Shown here: positions 1-5,608 of the stretch, piece by piece | How the letters are laid out: each line of letters begins with the position of its first letter | How positions within the stretch are numbered: the first letter of the stretch is position 1 | NCBI GenBank assembly: GCA_017504735.1 | Contig: JAFVQP010000153.1 | Coordinates: 1 to 6,088, forward strand | Direction of reading: 5' to 3' | Origin: Clostridia bacterium | GTDB taxonomy: Bacteria > Bacillota_A > Clostridia > Christensenellales > Borkfalkiaceae | DNA: 6,088 nucleotides | The notes under the pieces: model-generated | Told to the model about the DNA's origin: nothing | Database searches by the model: none | Seen by the model: only the letters and a program-made list of their open reading frames with translations | Program-made: the position numbers and the translations under genes

Positions 1-1
1 G

Positions 2-379
2 CAATCGGGCGGCGGTACGGCAACCTATTATGCGGCTTGCTACGACGAACGTATCAAAATGGCAATCCCCAGCTGTGCAGTTTGCTCGTATATCGAAAGT
101 ATCGGTTATACTTGGCATTGTTCGTGCAATTATATACCCAAAGCGGCAAAATATTTTGACATGGGCGAGTTGGCTACGTTGATTGCGCCGAGAAAATTGT
201 TGCTTGCCAATGGTCAGACGGATCACATTTTCCACATCGAGGGCACGCGCGAGGTATATTCGGTTATTGAAAAAATCTATGAAAAAGAAGGTGTGCCGGG
301 GAATTGTGAGTTGTATGAACACCCCAAAGCGCATTTCTTTGATAAGGTTGCAATCTTTGGTAAAATTACTAGGAACTAA
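2..379 (+). CDS. Alpha/beta hydrolase, acetyl-xylan-esterase-like, C-terminal part (5' end outside window)
   Basis: The frame is open from base 2 and ends at TAA 377-379, giving 125 visible residues. The visible part begins QSGGGTATYYAA, the end of a nucleophile elbow G-x-S-G-G whose serine codon is 5-7; the preceding glycine is off the window. The acid is probably the Asp in NGQTDHIF (codon 221-223), and the base the His in KAHFF (332-334); His 320-322 is an alternative. The order Ser, Asp after a strand, His near the C-terminus fits the alpha/beta hydrolase fold. The block DERIKMAIPSC, the clustered cysteines and CNYIPK, and LIAPRKLLLANG resemble esterases annotated as acetyl-xylan-esterase-like or dienelactone-hydrolase-like. 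No C-terminal transmembrane segment is seen, so it is probably cytoplasmic; the N-terminus is missing, so a signal peptide cannot be excluded. The substrate is unknown; sugar-ester deacetylation is an inference. The ATG at 59 is internal, not the start. Confidence 0.82.
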   Translation, partial: QSGGGTATYYAACYDERIKMAIPSCAVCSYIESIGYTWHCSCNYIPKAAKYFDMGELATLIAPRKLLLANGQTDHIFHIEGTREVYSVIEKIYEKEGVPGNCELYEHPKAHFFDKVAIFGKITRN

Positions 380-384
380 AAGAG

Positions 385-411
385 AAAACGGCTGTTTTAT
401 CAGCCGTTTTT
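385..411 (+). terminator. Rho-independent terminator of the hydrolase gene
   Basis: A perfect 10-bp stem (AAAACGGCTG at 385-394 pairing with CAGCCGTTTT at 401-410) closes a TTTTAT loop, and the T-run spans 407-411. It begins five bases after the hydrolase stop codon. It isolates that gene from the following rdgB operon, which has its own promoter. Confidence 0.88.
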
Positions 412-448
412 GTGCGTTTTCACAAGAGAATGAAAAGAAAATAGCGGG

Positions 449-483
449 AAAATGAAAATCTGTGGTTAAACACTTTTCATTTT
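449..483. repeat. Perfect 10-bp inverted repeat overlapping the rdgB -35
   Basis: AAAATGAAAA (449-458) is the exact reverse complement of TTTTCATTTT (474-483), with a 15-base spacer. The right arm contains the whole -35 hexamer. Inside the spacer, GTG (462-464) can also pair with CAC (471-473). The position suits an operator for a dimeric regulator, but the arms are almost purely A/T, so chance is a real alternative. No known box is recognised. Confidence 0.4.
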
Positions 484-502
484 TAATGGAATATGCTATA
501 AT
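474..502 (+). promoter_or_regulatory. Sigma-A-type promoter of the rdgB-yfcE operon
   Basis: The -10 is a consensus TATAAT at 497-502, preceded by TGC (494-496), an extended -10. A weaker -35, TTTTCA at 474-479, lies 17 bases upstream. Transcription would start near 509, leaving about 26 bases of leader before the preferred ATG at 535. The -35 lies inside one arm of a perfect inverted repeat (449-458 / 474-483), listed separately. Confidence 0.75.
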
Positions 503-524
503 AGTGGTATAAAATACAAACGAT

Positions 525-529
525 GGGGG
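525..529 (+). promoter_or_regulatory. Ribosome binding site that selects the rdgB start at 535
   Basis: A GGGGG run ends five bases before ATG 535, with AGG at 531-533 even closer. The in-frame ATG at 523 has only A-rich sequence and no Shine-Dalgarno, and the ATG at 553 has no purine-G run at the right distance. This favours 535 as the start. Confidence 0.55.
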
Positions 530-534
530 CAGGT

Positions 535-1134
535 ATGCAACGAAATGAAAAAATGCGCTTGGTTGTAGCAAGCGGTAACAAAAATAAACTGCGTGAAATT
601 GCGGAGATTTTCACCGATTTTGAGGTCTGTTCGCAAAAGCAAATGGGCTTTGACGAGGACGTGGAAGAAACGGGCGTCACCTTTGCGGAAAACGCCTTGA
701 TTAAGGCGCGTGCGGCTTCAAAAGCGCTTGGGGAAATGGTACTTGCGGATGACAGCGGCTTATGTGTAGATGCCTTAAACGGGGCACCTGGGGTGTATAG
801 CGCACGTTACTGCGGACACCACGGCTCGGACGAAGAAAATCGTAAGGTACTGATGAAAAATATGGAGGGCGTGGAGAACCGCAGGGCGCACTTTACCAGC
901 GCGATTGCCATTGTATATCCCGACGGAAGAGAGTTGGTTGCCGAGGGGCATACCTATGGTGAAATTTTACCTGAAGAAACGGGAGATGGCGGTTTTGGTT
1001 ACGATTGCCTTTTCTTTAGCGACGATTTGCAAAAATCTTTCGGGGTTGCGACCGCCGAGGAAAAAAATAAGGTTTCACACCGTTTCCGCGCGTTGCAAGC
1101 CATGCTCAAATTGTGGCAAGGGCAAAGCAAATGA
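535..1134 (+). CDS. rdgB: RdgB/HAM1 family XTP/dITP diphosphatase (non-canonical purine NTP pyrophosphatase)
   Basis: This enzyme of the HAM1/RdgB/ITPase family hydrolyses dITP, ITP and XTP to the monophosphate and pyrophosphate, keeping deaminated purines out of DNA and RNA; it is cytosolic and Mg-dependent. Numbered from ATG 535 (199 residues, normal for the family), the hallmark blocks occur in order: ASGNKNKLREI (12-22) for nucleotide phosphate binding, FAENALIKA (50-58), LADDSGL (70-76) with the catalytic/metal acidic pair, GAPGVYSARYCG (83-94), GDGGFGYDCLFF (150-161) and NKVSHRFRAL (178-187), the base-recognition end. The position after GFGYD is usually Pro and here is Cys158, a mild departure. 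Three in-frame ATGs (523, 535, 553) compete; 535 has the best ribosome site. The stop overlaps the next start as ATGA, so the downstream phosphoesterase is probably translationally coupled. The rdgB-yfcE pairing is common in Gram-positive bacteria. Confidence 0.95.
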   Translation: MQRNEKMRLVVASGNKNKLREIAEIFTDFEVCSQKQMGFDEDVEETGVTFAENALIKARAASKALGEMVLADDSGLCVDALNGAPGVYSARYCGHHGSDEENRKVLMKNMEGVENRRAHFTSAIAIVYPDGRELVAEGHTYGEILPEETGDGGFGYDCLFFSDDLQKSFGVATAEEKNKVSHRFRALQAMLKLWQGQSK

Positions 1135-1613
1135 AAACGTTGTTGGTTGTGTCGGATAGTCATGGGAACGTGAAGGGGATTTCCGATTTATTGCCGTTGA
1201 TTGCTGAAAATGATTACGTTATCCATCTTGGCGACGGCGGGGCGGATATGCGTGAAGCGAGGACGCTTTACCCTGAAAAGGTGTATGCTTGCGGGGGTAA
1301 TTGCGATTTCTTTTCACCCTTGCCTGAAGATGGCGAGTTGGAGGTGGAAGGGGTAAAAATTTATTTTTGCCACGGACATCACTATGGGGTAAAAACGCAA
1401 TTGACAAAGCTTGCTTTAGAAGCAAAACGTCGAGGGTGCGATATTGCTTTATATGGACATACGCACGTGGCGGATATTACTGAAGTGGAAGGGGTAACGT
1501 TGATTAACCCTGGTTCACTTCGTTATTCTATGGGAAAGGGCGGCAGTTATTGCTATCTTGTTATCAATAAGGACAAGGCGACGCCTGTAATTGTTGGTGA
1601 ACGTTATTTTTAG
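1131..1613 (+). CDS. YfcE/MJ0936-type metallophosphoesterase
   Basis: This is a 160-residue calcineurin-like phosphodiesterase of the small YfcE/MJ0936 branch, which has a double-metal centre and acts on phosphodiesters; the physiological substrate is not established. All metal-ligand motifs are present: SDSHGN (8-13; D9 and H11), HLGDGG (32-37; D35), GGNCD (55-59; N57), CHGHH (80-84; H81 and H83) and YGHTH (108-112; H110 and H112), followed by NPGSLR (126-131). GNCD in place of GNHD is usual in this branch. It has no signal peptide, so it is cytosolic. The start at 1131 was chosen over the in-frame ATG at 1113 because it begins MKTLLVVSDSHGN as in the family, overlaps the rdgB stop (ATGA), and has AAGGG (1118-1122) eight bases upstream. 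It is second in the rdgB operon, which ends at a terminator shared with the convergent epimerase gene. Confidence 0.93.
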   Translation: MKTLLVVSDSHGNVKGISDLLPLIAENDYVIHLGDGGADMREARTLYPEKVYACGGNCDFFSPLPEDGELEVEGVKIYFCHGHHYGVKTQLTKLALEAKRRGCDIALYGHTHVADITEVEGVTLINPGSLRYSMGKGGSYCYLVINKDKATPVIVGERYF

Positions 1614-1620
1614 TAAATGG

Positions 1621-1635
1621 ACGTACCATGTACGT
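1621..1635. repeat. Short perfect palindrome ACGTAC-CAT-GTACGT
   Basis: Two 6-base arms (1621-1626 and 1630-1635) are separated by CAT, seven bases after the phosphoesterase stop and before the terminator. It could form a tiny hairpin or be a protein-binding site, but it may be incidental. No function is assigned. Confidence 0.3.
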
Positions 1636-1643
1636 GTTGAAAT

Positions 1644-1675
1644 GTAAAAAGCCTCGCGATTGCGAGGCTTTTTAC
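1644..1675. terminator. Bidirectional terminator between convergent yfcE-like and lacX-like genes
   Basis: A perfect 14-bp stem (1644-1657 pairing with 1662-1675) closes a GATT loop. Its GC core is GCCTCGC/GCGAGGC, flanked by A5 on one side and T5 on the other, so a U-tract follows the hairpin on both strands. It lies between the stop at 1613 (plus) and the stop at 1684 (minus) and would serve both transcripts. Confidence 0.9.
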
Positions 1676-1683
1676 TTATGTTT

Positions 1684-2565
1684 TTATTCGTAAATTTCAA
1701 CGGTATAGGACGCTTGCGCTGTCTTTTTGGCAGGGACGTGAATCATATCAGCCTTGTTTTCAAGGTTATCGATGATCCCGTCGGTGGCGGGTAATGAACC
1801 CCAAGGCTCTAAGCAAATGAAGGGAGCGTCCGTATCGCCAGGATGCCAAATACCAAGGTATTTAAAGTCCTCAAAGTTCATGGCGACACGACGGCTTTCC
1901 TTATCCGATTTAATGCTTACATATCTAGAGGTATTGCTTAAAATTACCGCATCATGGTTGAAAAGGTTGTGTTGCAAGGGTAATTTTGTGCCGTCTTGTA
2001 AAGCATAGGGGATGGCTTTTCCTGCCATGAAGCGGTCGCTGTCAGACAAAAGTTGACGCTGTACGCTGGTCTTTTTGTCGAATTCCACGTAATAATCTTC
2101 AAATTCACCGTTTCCGAAAGGAACGTTGATACCAGGGTGTCCGCCAAATGCGCAAATCAAGGTTTTGTCGTCCGTGTTGGTTACTTCGTAGCGCACGTTT
2201 AAAATATTATCGTTCAATTCAAAAAATACGCGGAATTCAAAATGGAAAGGATATTCCTGCAAGGTATCTTCATTGTCAGTGAGGAGCATTACGAGCTTTG
2301 TAGCCGTACGTTCTTCCAAACGGAACACGTAATAACGTGCAATGCCATGTGCGCGGGCGGTGTATAATTTGCCTTGGAAGCCGTATAGGTTTTTATACAT
2401 TCTACCGATGAAGGGGAAGAGGTTGTAAGCTCTGCCTGACCAGTATTTGGAGTCGCCCTGCCAAATATATTCGGTTTTCGTTGTTTTCGAATACATCGAT
2501 TGAAGCTGTGCGCCTGTGGTGTCCACGGAAACACTGAAGTTGTCATTTTCGATGGTGTAAATCAT
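1684..2565 (-). CDS. LacX-like aldose 1-epimerase family protein (galactose mutarotase-like)
   Basis: This 293-residue protein of the aldose 1-epimerase superfamily, LacX-type subgroup, is expected to interconvert alpha and beta anomers of a sugar or sugar phosphate in the cytosol; the exact substrate is unknown. Visible marks are TTGAQLQSM (16-24), then WQGDSKYW (35-42) and NLFPFIGRM (48-56), typical of LacX proteins, and AHGIARYY (72-79), the usual HGFAR site with Ile for Phe. FGGHPGINVP (140-149) holds the probable acid His143, and CLEPWGSLPATDG (251-263) holds the probable catalytic base Glu253. Length is normal and no frame damage is seen. The start ATG (2563-2565 on the complement) has AAGGAG five bases upstream, which is decisive. 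It is a single-gene unit with its own promoter, divergent from the phosphate transporter and convergent with yfcE. No sugar kinase or permease is adjacent, so the pathway is not shown by context. Confidence 0.92.
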   Translation of the reverse strand: MIYTIENDNFSVSVDTTGAQLQSMYSKTTKTEYIWQGDSKYWSGRAYNLFPFIGRMYKNLYGFQGKLYTARAHGIARYYVFRLEERTATKLVMLLTDNEDTLQEYPFHFEFRVFFELNDNILNVRYEVTNTDDKTLICAFGGHPGINVPFGNGEFEDYYVEFDKKTSVQRQLLSDSDRFMAGKAIPYALQDGTKLPLQHNLFNHDAVILSNTSRYVSIKSDKESRRVAMNFEDFKYLGIWHPGDTDAPFICLEPWGSLPATDGIIDNLENKADMIHVPAKKTAQASYTVEIYE

Positions 2566-2607
2566 AATTGCTCCTTACTTTCGCCCTGCGGCTAATTTTA
2601 CTCTATG

Positions 2608-2636
2608 ATTGTATCACAAAAGGCGGCATTTGTAAA
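2608..2636 (-). promoter_or_regulatory. Sigma-A-type promoter of the lacX-like epimerase gene
   Basis: Read on the minus strand, TTTACA (2636-2631) and TACAAT (2613-2608) are exactly 17 bases apart, each one mismatch from consensus. TGA directly before the -10 gives an extended -10. The start point would be near 2601, leaving a leader of about 35 bases that carries the AAGGAG ribosome site (2572-2577). Confidence 0.82.
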
Positions 2637-2729
2637 GGATTTGAAAGAATTTTTAGGACGAAAATTAAAAGAAAACGGCGTCTTTCATAAAAACAACGGG
2701 CGCGTGCTTTATAAAAAATGATATTCTTG

Positions 2730-2754
2730 TTACAAAAAATGTTGTTTTTTGTAA
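2730..2754. repeat. AT-rich perfect inverted repeat upstream of the Na/Pi transporter promoter
   Basis: TTACAAAAAA (2730-2739) and TTTTTTGTAA (2745-2754) are exact reverse complements around TGTTG. The centre is about 40 bases upstream of the -35 at 2783 and over 100 bases from the divergent epimerase -35. It could be a regulator site or a weak hairpin. It does not match a Pho box convincingly. The rest of 2637-2876 is AT-rich and shows only the transporter promoter and ribosome site. Confidence 0.45.
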
Positions 2755-2782
2755 AAAATCGCAACTTTCTTATTTCATATGG

Positions 2783-2811
2783 GTGACATTTTTGAAAAAA
2801 TATTATATAAT
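2783..2811 (+). promoter_or_regulatory. Sigma-A-type promoter of the Na/Pi cotransporter gene
   Basis: GTGACA (2783-2788, one mismatch from TTGACA) and a consensus TATAAT (2806-2811) are separated by 17 bases. Transcription would start near 2818, leaving a leader of about 60 bases. In that leader GGAGAG at 2865-2870 is the likely ribosome site for ATG 2877, with a second GGAGG at 2859-2863. Confidence 0.82.
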
Positions 2812-2876
2812 ATAGTCATAGAAATTTGGCAATGTTCATTTAAACCCTGGTAAAATATGGAGGCGGAGAGATTGAT

Positions 2877-4574
2877 ATGAGTTTAAATGTATTGTTGGCG
2901 ACGGGCGCGATGGAACACGTAGTAAACGTGATTATGATGCTTGCGGCGTGCGGCGCATTTTTGGTCGGGTTTAAGTTCTTAAGCGACAATATGGAAAAAC
3001 TTGCGGGGAACAGCTTAAAACGGCTTTTCAACAAAACCTCTGACAAGAAAATGGTGGGGGTTAGTATCGGTGCGGTTTCTACGGCTGTGGTGCAAAGCTC
3101 TGGTGTTACCACCGTTATGGTTGTCGGTTTTGTAAACGCAGGGATTATGTCCTTGTATCAAGCGGCAACGGTAATCATGGGCGCAAACATCGGTACGACG
3201 ATTACGGCACAGCTTGCCGCCCTCAGCTCGTTTGATATTGCTCCTGCCTTTATATCCTTGCTCTTTATCGGCGTTATGATGGAAATGCTTTCCAAAAACG
3301 ATAAGGTGAAATCTATCGGGCTTGCGTTGGCGGGCTTAGGGCTTGTCTTCTTCGGTTTGGAAATTATGTCCTCGTCGATGAGTAGTTATAAGGAATCAGA
3401 AGCGGTTATCGGTTTGTTGGAATCGATCAAAAATCCTTTCTTGCTTTTGTTGTTCGGTATTGTGTTTACGGCGCTTTTACAGTCCTCCAGTGCGGTTACC
3501 ACCATTGTTATTGCGATGGCGACGCAAGGTTTGTTGATTGGCGGTGGCGGTAATGCAGTGTTATATATCATTCTTGGTTCTAATATCGGTTCGTGTGTGA
3601 CGGCGTTGATTTCGTCCATCGGTACTTCGGTGAACGCGCGCCGCGCGAGTATTATTCACTTGTTGTTTAACGTAACGGGTACGTTGTTGTTTATGGTAAT
3701 GCTTTTGATTTGGTCGAAAGGCGTCGTGGGGACGAATTTCTACGAGATTACCTTTGTAAAATGGTTCGCTGGCGAAGGGACGGAAGGTACGCAAATAGCT
3801 ATGTTCCATACCTTCTTTAACGTGACCTGTACCTTGATTTTCTTGCCGTTTACAAAGTTACTTGTAAAACTTGCTACGTTGATTGTATCCGATAAAAAAC
3901 CTGCGACAGGGAAAGAACCTTGGGAATTGGTATATATGGACAAGCGTTTCTTGACGACGCCCCCTGTTGCGCTCGGTCAGTTGAAAAAGGAAACCTTCCG
4001 TATGGCGGATATGTCTATGGAAAGTTTGAAGATTGCGTTCCGTGCCTTTATCGAAAGAGATTTGGACGCAATTGAAAAAGTGTATGAAGCCAACGAAAAT
4101 ATTGTAAAAATCAGCGAACAAATCAGTGACTATCTCGTGCGGGTTTCCGCAAGCGGTATTTCCTTGGCGGATGAAAAGAGTGTAAGTGCGTTACATAGCA
4201 ATATCGGGGATATCGCCCGTATTGCGGAGCTTGCGGACAACTTTACCAAATATACGAAGAAAGAGGTGAAGGATAACCTTGTATTCTCGGAAGGCATCAA
4301 CGAGAAGTTGGAAGTAATGCACGAGCGTTTGCACGAACAATATTTATTGGTAAAGCAAATTATTTTGGATAAGGATTACAGCGTGATGGCGCAATCGGAT
4401 GCGTTGGAAGATGAAATTGATACGATGCGCCGTGATTTGGTTGCGGAACATATCGCCCGTTTGGGGCAAGGCAAGTGCCGTCCCGAAAATAATACCATCT
4501 TCGTAAACCTCGTTTGCAATTTGGAACGTATCGGCGACCATTTGAACTTTATCGCGCACAGCAGAGATAACTAA
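2877..4574 (+). CDS. Na/Pi cotransporter family protein with C-terminal PhoU-like domain (NptA/YjbB type)
   Basis: This 565-residue inner-membrane protein of the Na/Pi-cotransporter family (PF02690) is expected to move phosphate coupled to sodium. Transport direction is unsettled: the E. coli relative YjbB is linked to phosphate export. The membrane half (about residues 14-345) has the family's inverted duplication: repeat one carries VVQSSGVTT (71-79) and MGANIGTTIT (101-110), repeat two QSSSAVTT (202-209) and GSNIGSCVT (234-242). The paired QSS and G-x-N-I-G motifs form the substrate/ion site in this family. Residues about 375-562 are hydrophilic and helical and end in NLERIGDHLNFIA, a PhoU metal-binding signature; the first PhoU half is degenerate (IGDIARIAELADN). 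The fusion is usual for bacterial NptA-like proteins, and the PhoU part probably regulates transport. ATG 2877 is preceded by GGAGAG. It is monocistronic, with its own promoter and terminator. No pst or phoR gene is nearby. Confidence 0.94.
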   Translation: MSLNVLLATGAMEHVVNVIMMLAACGAFLVGFKFLSDNMEKLAGNSLKRLFNKTSDKKMVGVSIGAVSTAVVQSSGVTTVMVVGFVNAGIMSLYQAATVIMGANIGTTITAQLAALSSFDIAPAFISLLFIGVMMEMLSKNDKVKSIGLALAGLGLVFFGLEIMSSSMSSYKESEAVIGLLESIKNPFLLLLFGIVFTALLQSSSAVTTIVIAMATQGLLIGGGGNAVLYIILGSNIGSCVTALISSIGTSVNARRASIIHLLFNVTGTLLFMVMLLIWSKGVVGTNFYEITFVKWFAGEGTEGTQIAMFHTFFNVTCTLIFLPFTKLLVKLATLIVSDKKPATGKEPWELVYMDKRFLTTPPVALGQLKKETFRMADMSMESLKIAFRAFIERDLDAIEKVYEANENIVKISEQISDYLVRVSASGISLADEKSVSALHSNIGDIARIAELADNFTKYTKKEVKDNLVFSEGINEKLEVMHERLHEQYLLVKQIILDKDYSVMAQSDALEDEIDTMRRDLVAEHIARLGQGKCRPENNTIFVNLVCNLERIGDHLNFIAHSRDN

Positions 4575-4588
4575 ATCTTGTATAAATG

Positions 4589-4620
4589 AAAAAAGCAAGC
4601 CAATCGGCTTGCTTTTTTTT
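4589..4620. terminator. Bidirectional terminator between the Na/Pi transporter and the DUF4097 gene
   Basis: A GCAAGCC/GGCTTGC stem (4595-4601 with 4606-4612) closes an AATC loop. It is extended by A6 (4589-4594) pairing into T8 (4613-4620). The T8 serves the plus-strand transcript; read from the other side the A6 gives a U-tract for the minus-strand operon whose stop is at 4634. Confidence 0.9.
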
Positions 4621-4633
4621 GCTAGCTAGGTGC

Positions 4634-5608
4634 TTAGTTGTTGCCGTCTAAAACGGTGATGTGAATATCGCCCGAGGAGCAAGTAATTTCACACTTTCCG
4701 CCAACGGAAGAATGGGGGACTTTTACGTCGCCGCTCTTACTGTCGGCGTGGAAATCTTTGGTGGTGCGTAAGCTGCCTTCTACGTCGCCCGTGCTTGTCT
4801 TGATATAGATTTCCGCGGCGTCGCATGCGTTCAATTCTACTTCGCCCGTGTTGCGAGTGATGGACATTTTCCCCGTTGTAAGCAGGTTTTTCATTTCCAA
4901 ATCACCCGTGTCGCCCGTAGAGGTGAAGTTTTGACAAGTTACGTCGGTTAATTCTATATCGCCCGTATCAACGGCGAGGGTAAAATCGTTTTCTACTTTA
5001 ACGGACGTTGCTTCAATATCTCCCGTGGTGGTTTCCAGGTCGATTGCGCCAGCCGTTAGGCTGTGCAGGTCAATATCACCCGTGGTTATCTTGACGTTAA
5101 GGGAGTTTTTAACCGACGCAAAGCATGTAATATCGCTCGTGCGGCCGGAAATATTCACACTGTCAAAGGTAAATTCCTTGGCGATCGTTACGTCGCCCGT
5201 AGTCGTTTCAATGGATAATGCGCTATATTCTATTTGAGGTAAATAGATTGTAAGGGTAGGGGCGTAACTCCCCATACTGAGGTGGTCGTACCATTTTCTT
5301 TCGTCTTGTGTTTTGACGGTTAACGTACCGTTTTCTACGCTGACGGAATGTGTTAATTTTACGTCTTCATAGCATACAATCGTACACTTTTCGTTGGTGG
5401 CTTGCAGGAATTCGATGGCTGCGGTGGCGTTATCAACGGTGATGTTTTGGAAAGTGTCGCTAATTTCGTGAGTGGTGGTTTCAAAGTTTGTTGTGTTAAA
5501 CTTTTTAAAATCCCAATTGATGGAGCAAGCCGTGACGGTAAACATAATGCTCCCGCTCGCAATCAATGCTGCGGATGCCGTCAGCCAAAACTTCATGGAT
5601 TTGCGCAT
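4634..5608 (-). CDS. DUF4097-family lipoprotein with ten TGD-type beta repeats
   Basis: This is a 324-residue predicted lipoprotein. It has a basic start (MRKSMK), a hydrophobic stretch (7-24) and a lipobox VTAC with Cys28, followed by Ser, so it is probably anchored outside the membrane. After a linker rich in Thr and Asn comes a long region of beta repeats. The turn motif T/S-G-D (or variant) ends at residues 139, 159, 178, 197, 217, 236, 256, 275, 294 and 314: ten copies spaced 19 or 20 residues apart. Two are variants, TSD at 157-159 and TGE at 254-256. This is the pattern of DUF4097 proteins, probably a beta-solenoid; the biochemical role is unknown. The start at 5608 has AAGGAGG eight bases upstream, inside the end of the DUF1700 gene, whose TAA directly abuts this ATG, so it is probably translationally coupled. 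DUF1700-DUF4097 pairs, often after a PadR regulator, are a known arrangement linked by inference to envelope sensing. Confidence 0.9.
   Translation of the reverse strand: MRKSMKFWLTASAALIASGSIMFTVTACSINWDFKKFNTTNFETTTHEISDTFQNITVDNATAAIEFLQATNEKCTIVCYEDVKLTHSVSVENGTLTVKTQDERKWYDHLSMGSYAPTLTIYLPQIEYSALSIETTTGDVTIAKEFTFDSVNISGRTSDITCFASVKNSLNVKITTGDIDLHSLTAGAIDLETTTGDIEATSVKVENDFTLAVDTGDIELTDVTCQNFTSTGDTGDLEMKNLLTTGKMSITRNTGEVELNACDAAEIYIKTSTGDVEGSLRTTKDFHADSKSGDVKVPHSSVGGKCEITCSSGDIHITVLDGNN

Noticed and set aside
59..61. ATG as start of the first gene
   Set aside because: The same frame is open to base 2 and includes the catalytic-serine motif QSGGG upstream of it, so the gene is cut by the window edge.
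523..525. ATG 523 as the rdgB start
   Set aside because: It has no Shine-Dalgarno and would leave only about a 14-base leader. ATG 535 has GGGGG and AGG at suitable spacing. It cannot be fully excluded.
1113..1115. ATG 1113 as the phosphoesterase start
   Set aside because: It would add six residues not typical of the family. The 1131 start gives the standard MKTLLVVSDSHGN opening, an ATGA overlap and a good ribosome site.
905..1159. Alternative-frame open frame across the rdgB/phosphoesterase junction
   Set aside because: It overlaps two clearly conserved proteins in another frame and encodes no recognisable domain.
1308..1314. GNCD instead of GNHD in the phosphoesterase as a lost metal ligand
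   Set aside because: GNCD is normal for the YfcE/MJ0936 subgroup and the Asn metal ligand is kept.
1219..1425. Antisense open frame inside the phosphoesterase gene
   Set aside because: It lies wholly opposite a well-supported gene, has no ribosome site that I can see, and its protein resembles nothing; it is a shadow frame.
2840..3112. Minus-strand open frame over the start of the Na/Pi transporter gene
   Set aside because: It is antisense to conserved transporter motifs and has no recognisable domain.
4622..4629. CTAGCTAG palindrome next to the terminator
   Set aside because: It is only eight bases long, with no flanking symmetry and no further copy noticed in the window; probably chance.
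4700..5210. Recurring CGCCCGT-like words on the plus strand, suggestive of a CRISPR or DNA repeat array
   Set aside because: The words are the complement of TGD codons in the DUF4097 protein repeat. The intervening DNA follows coding constraints, and unit length alternates between 57 and 60 bases.
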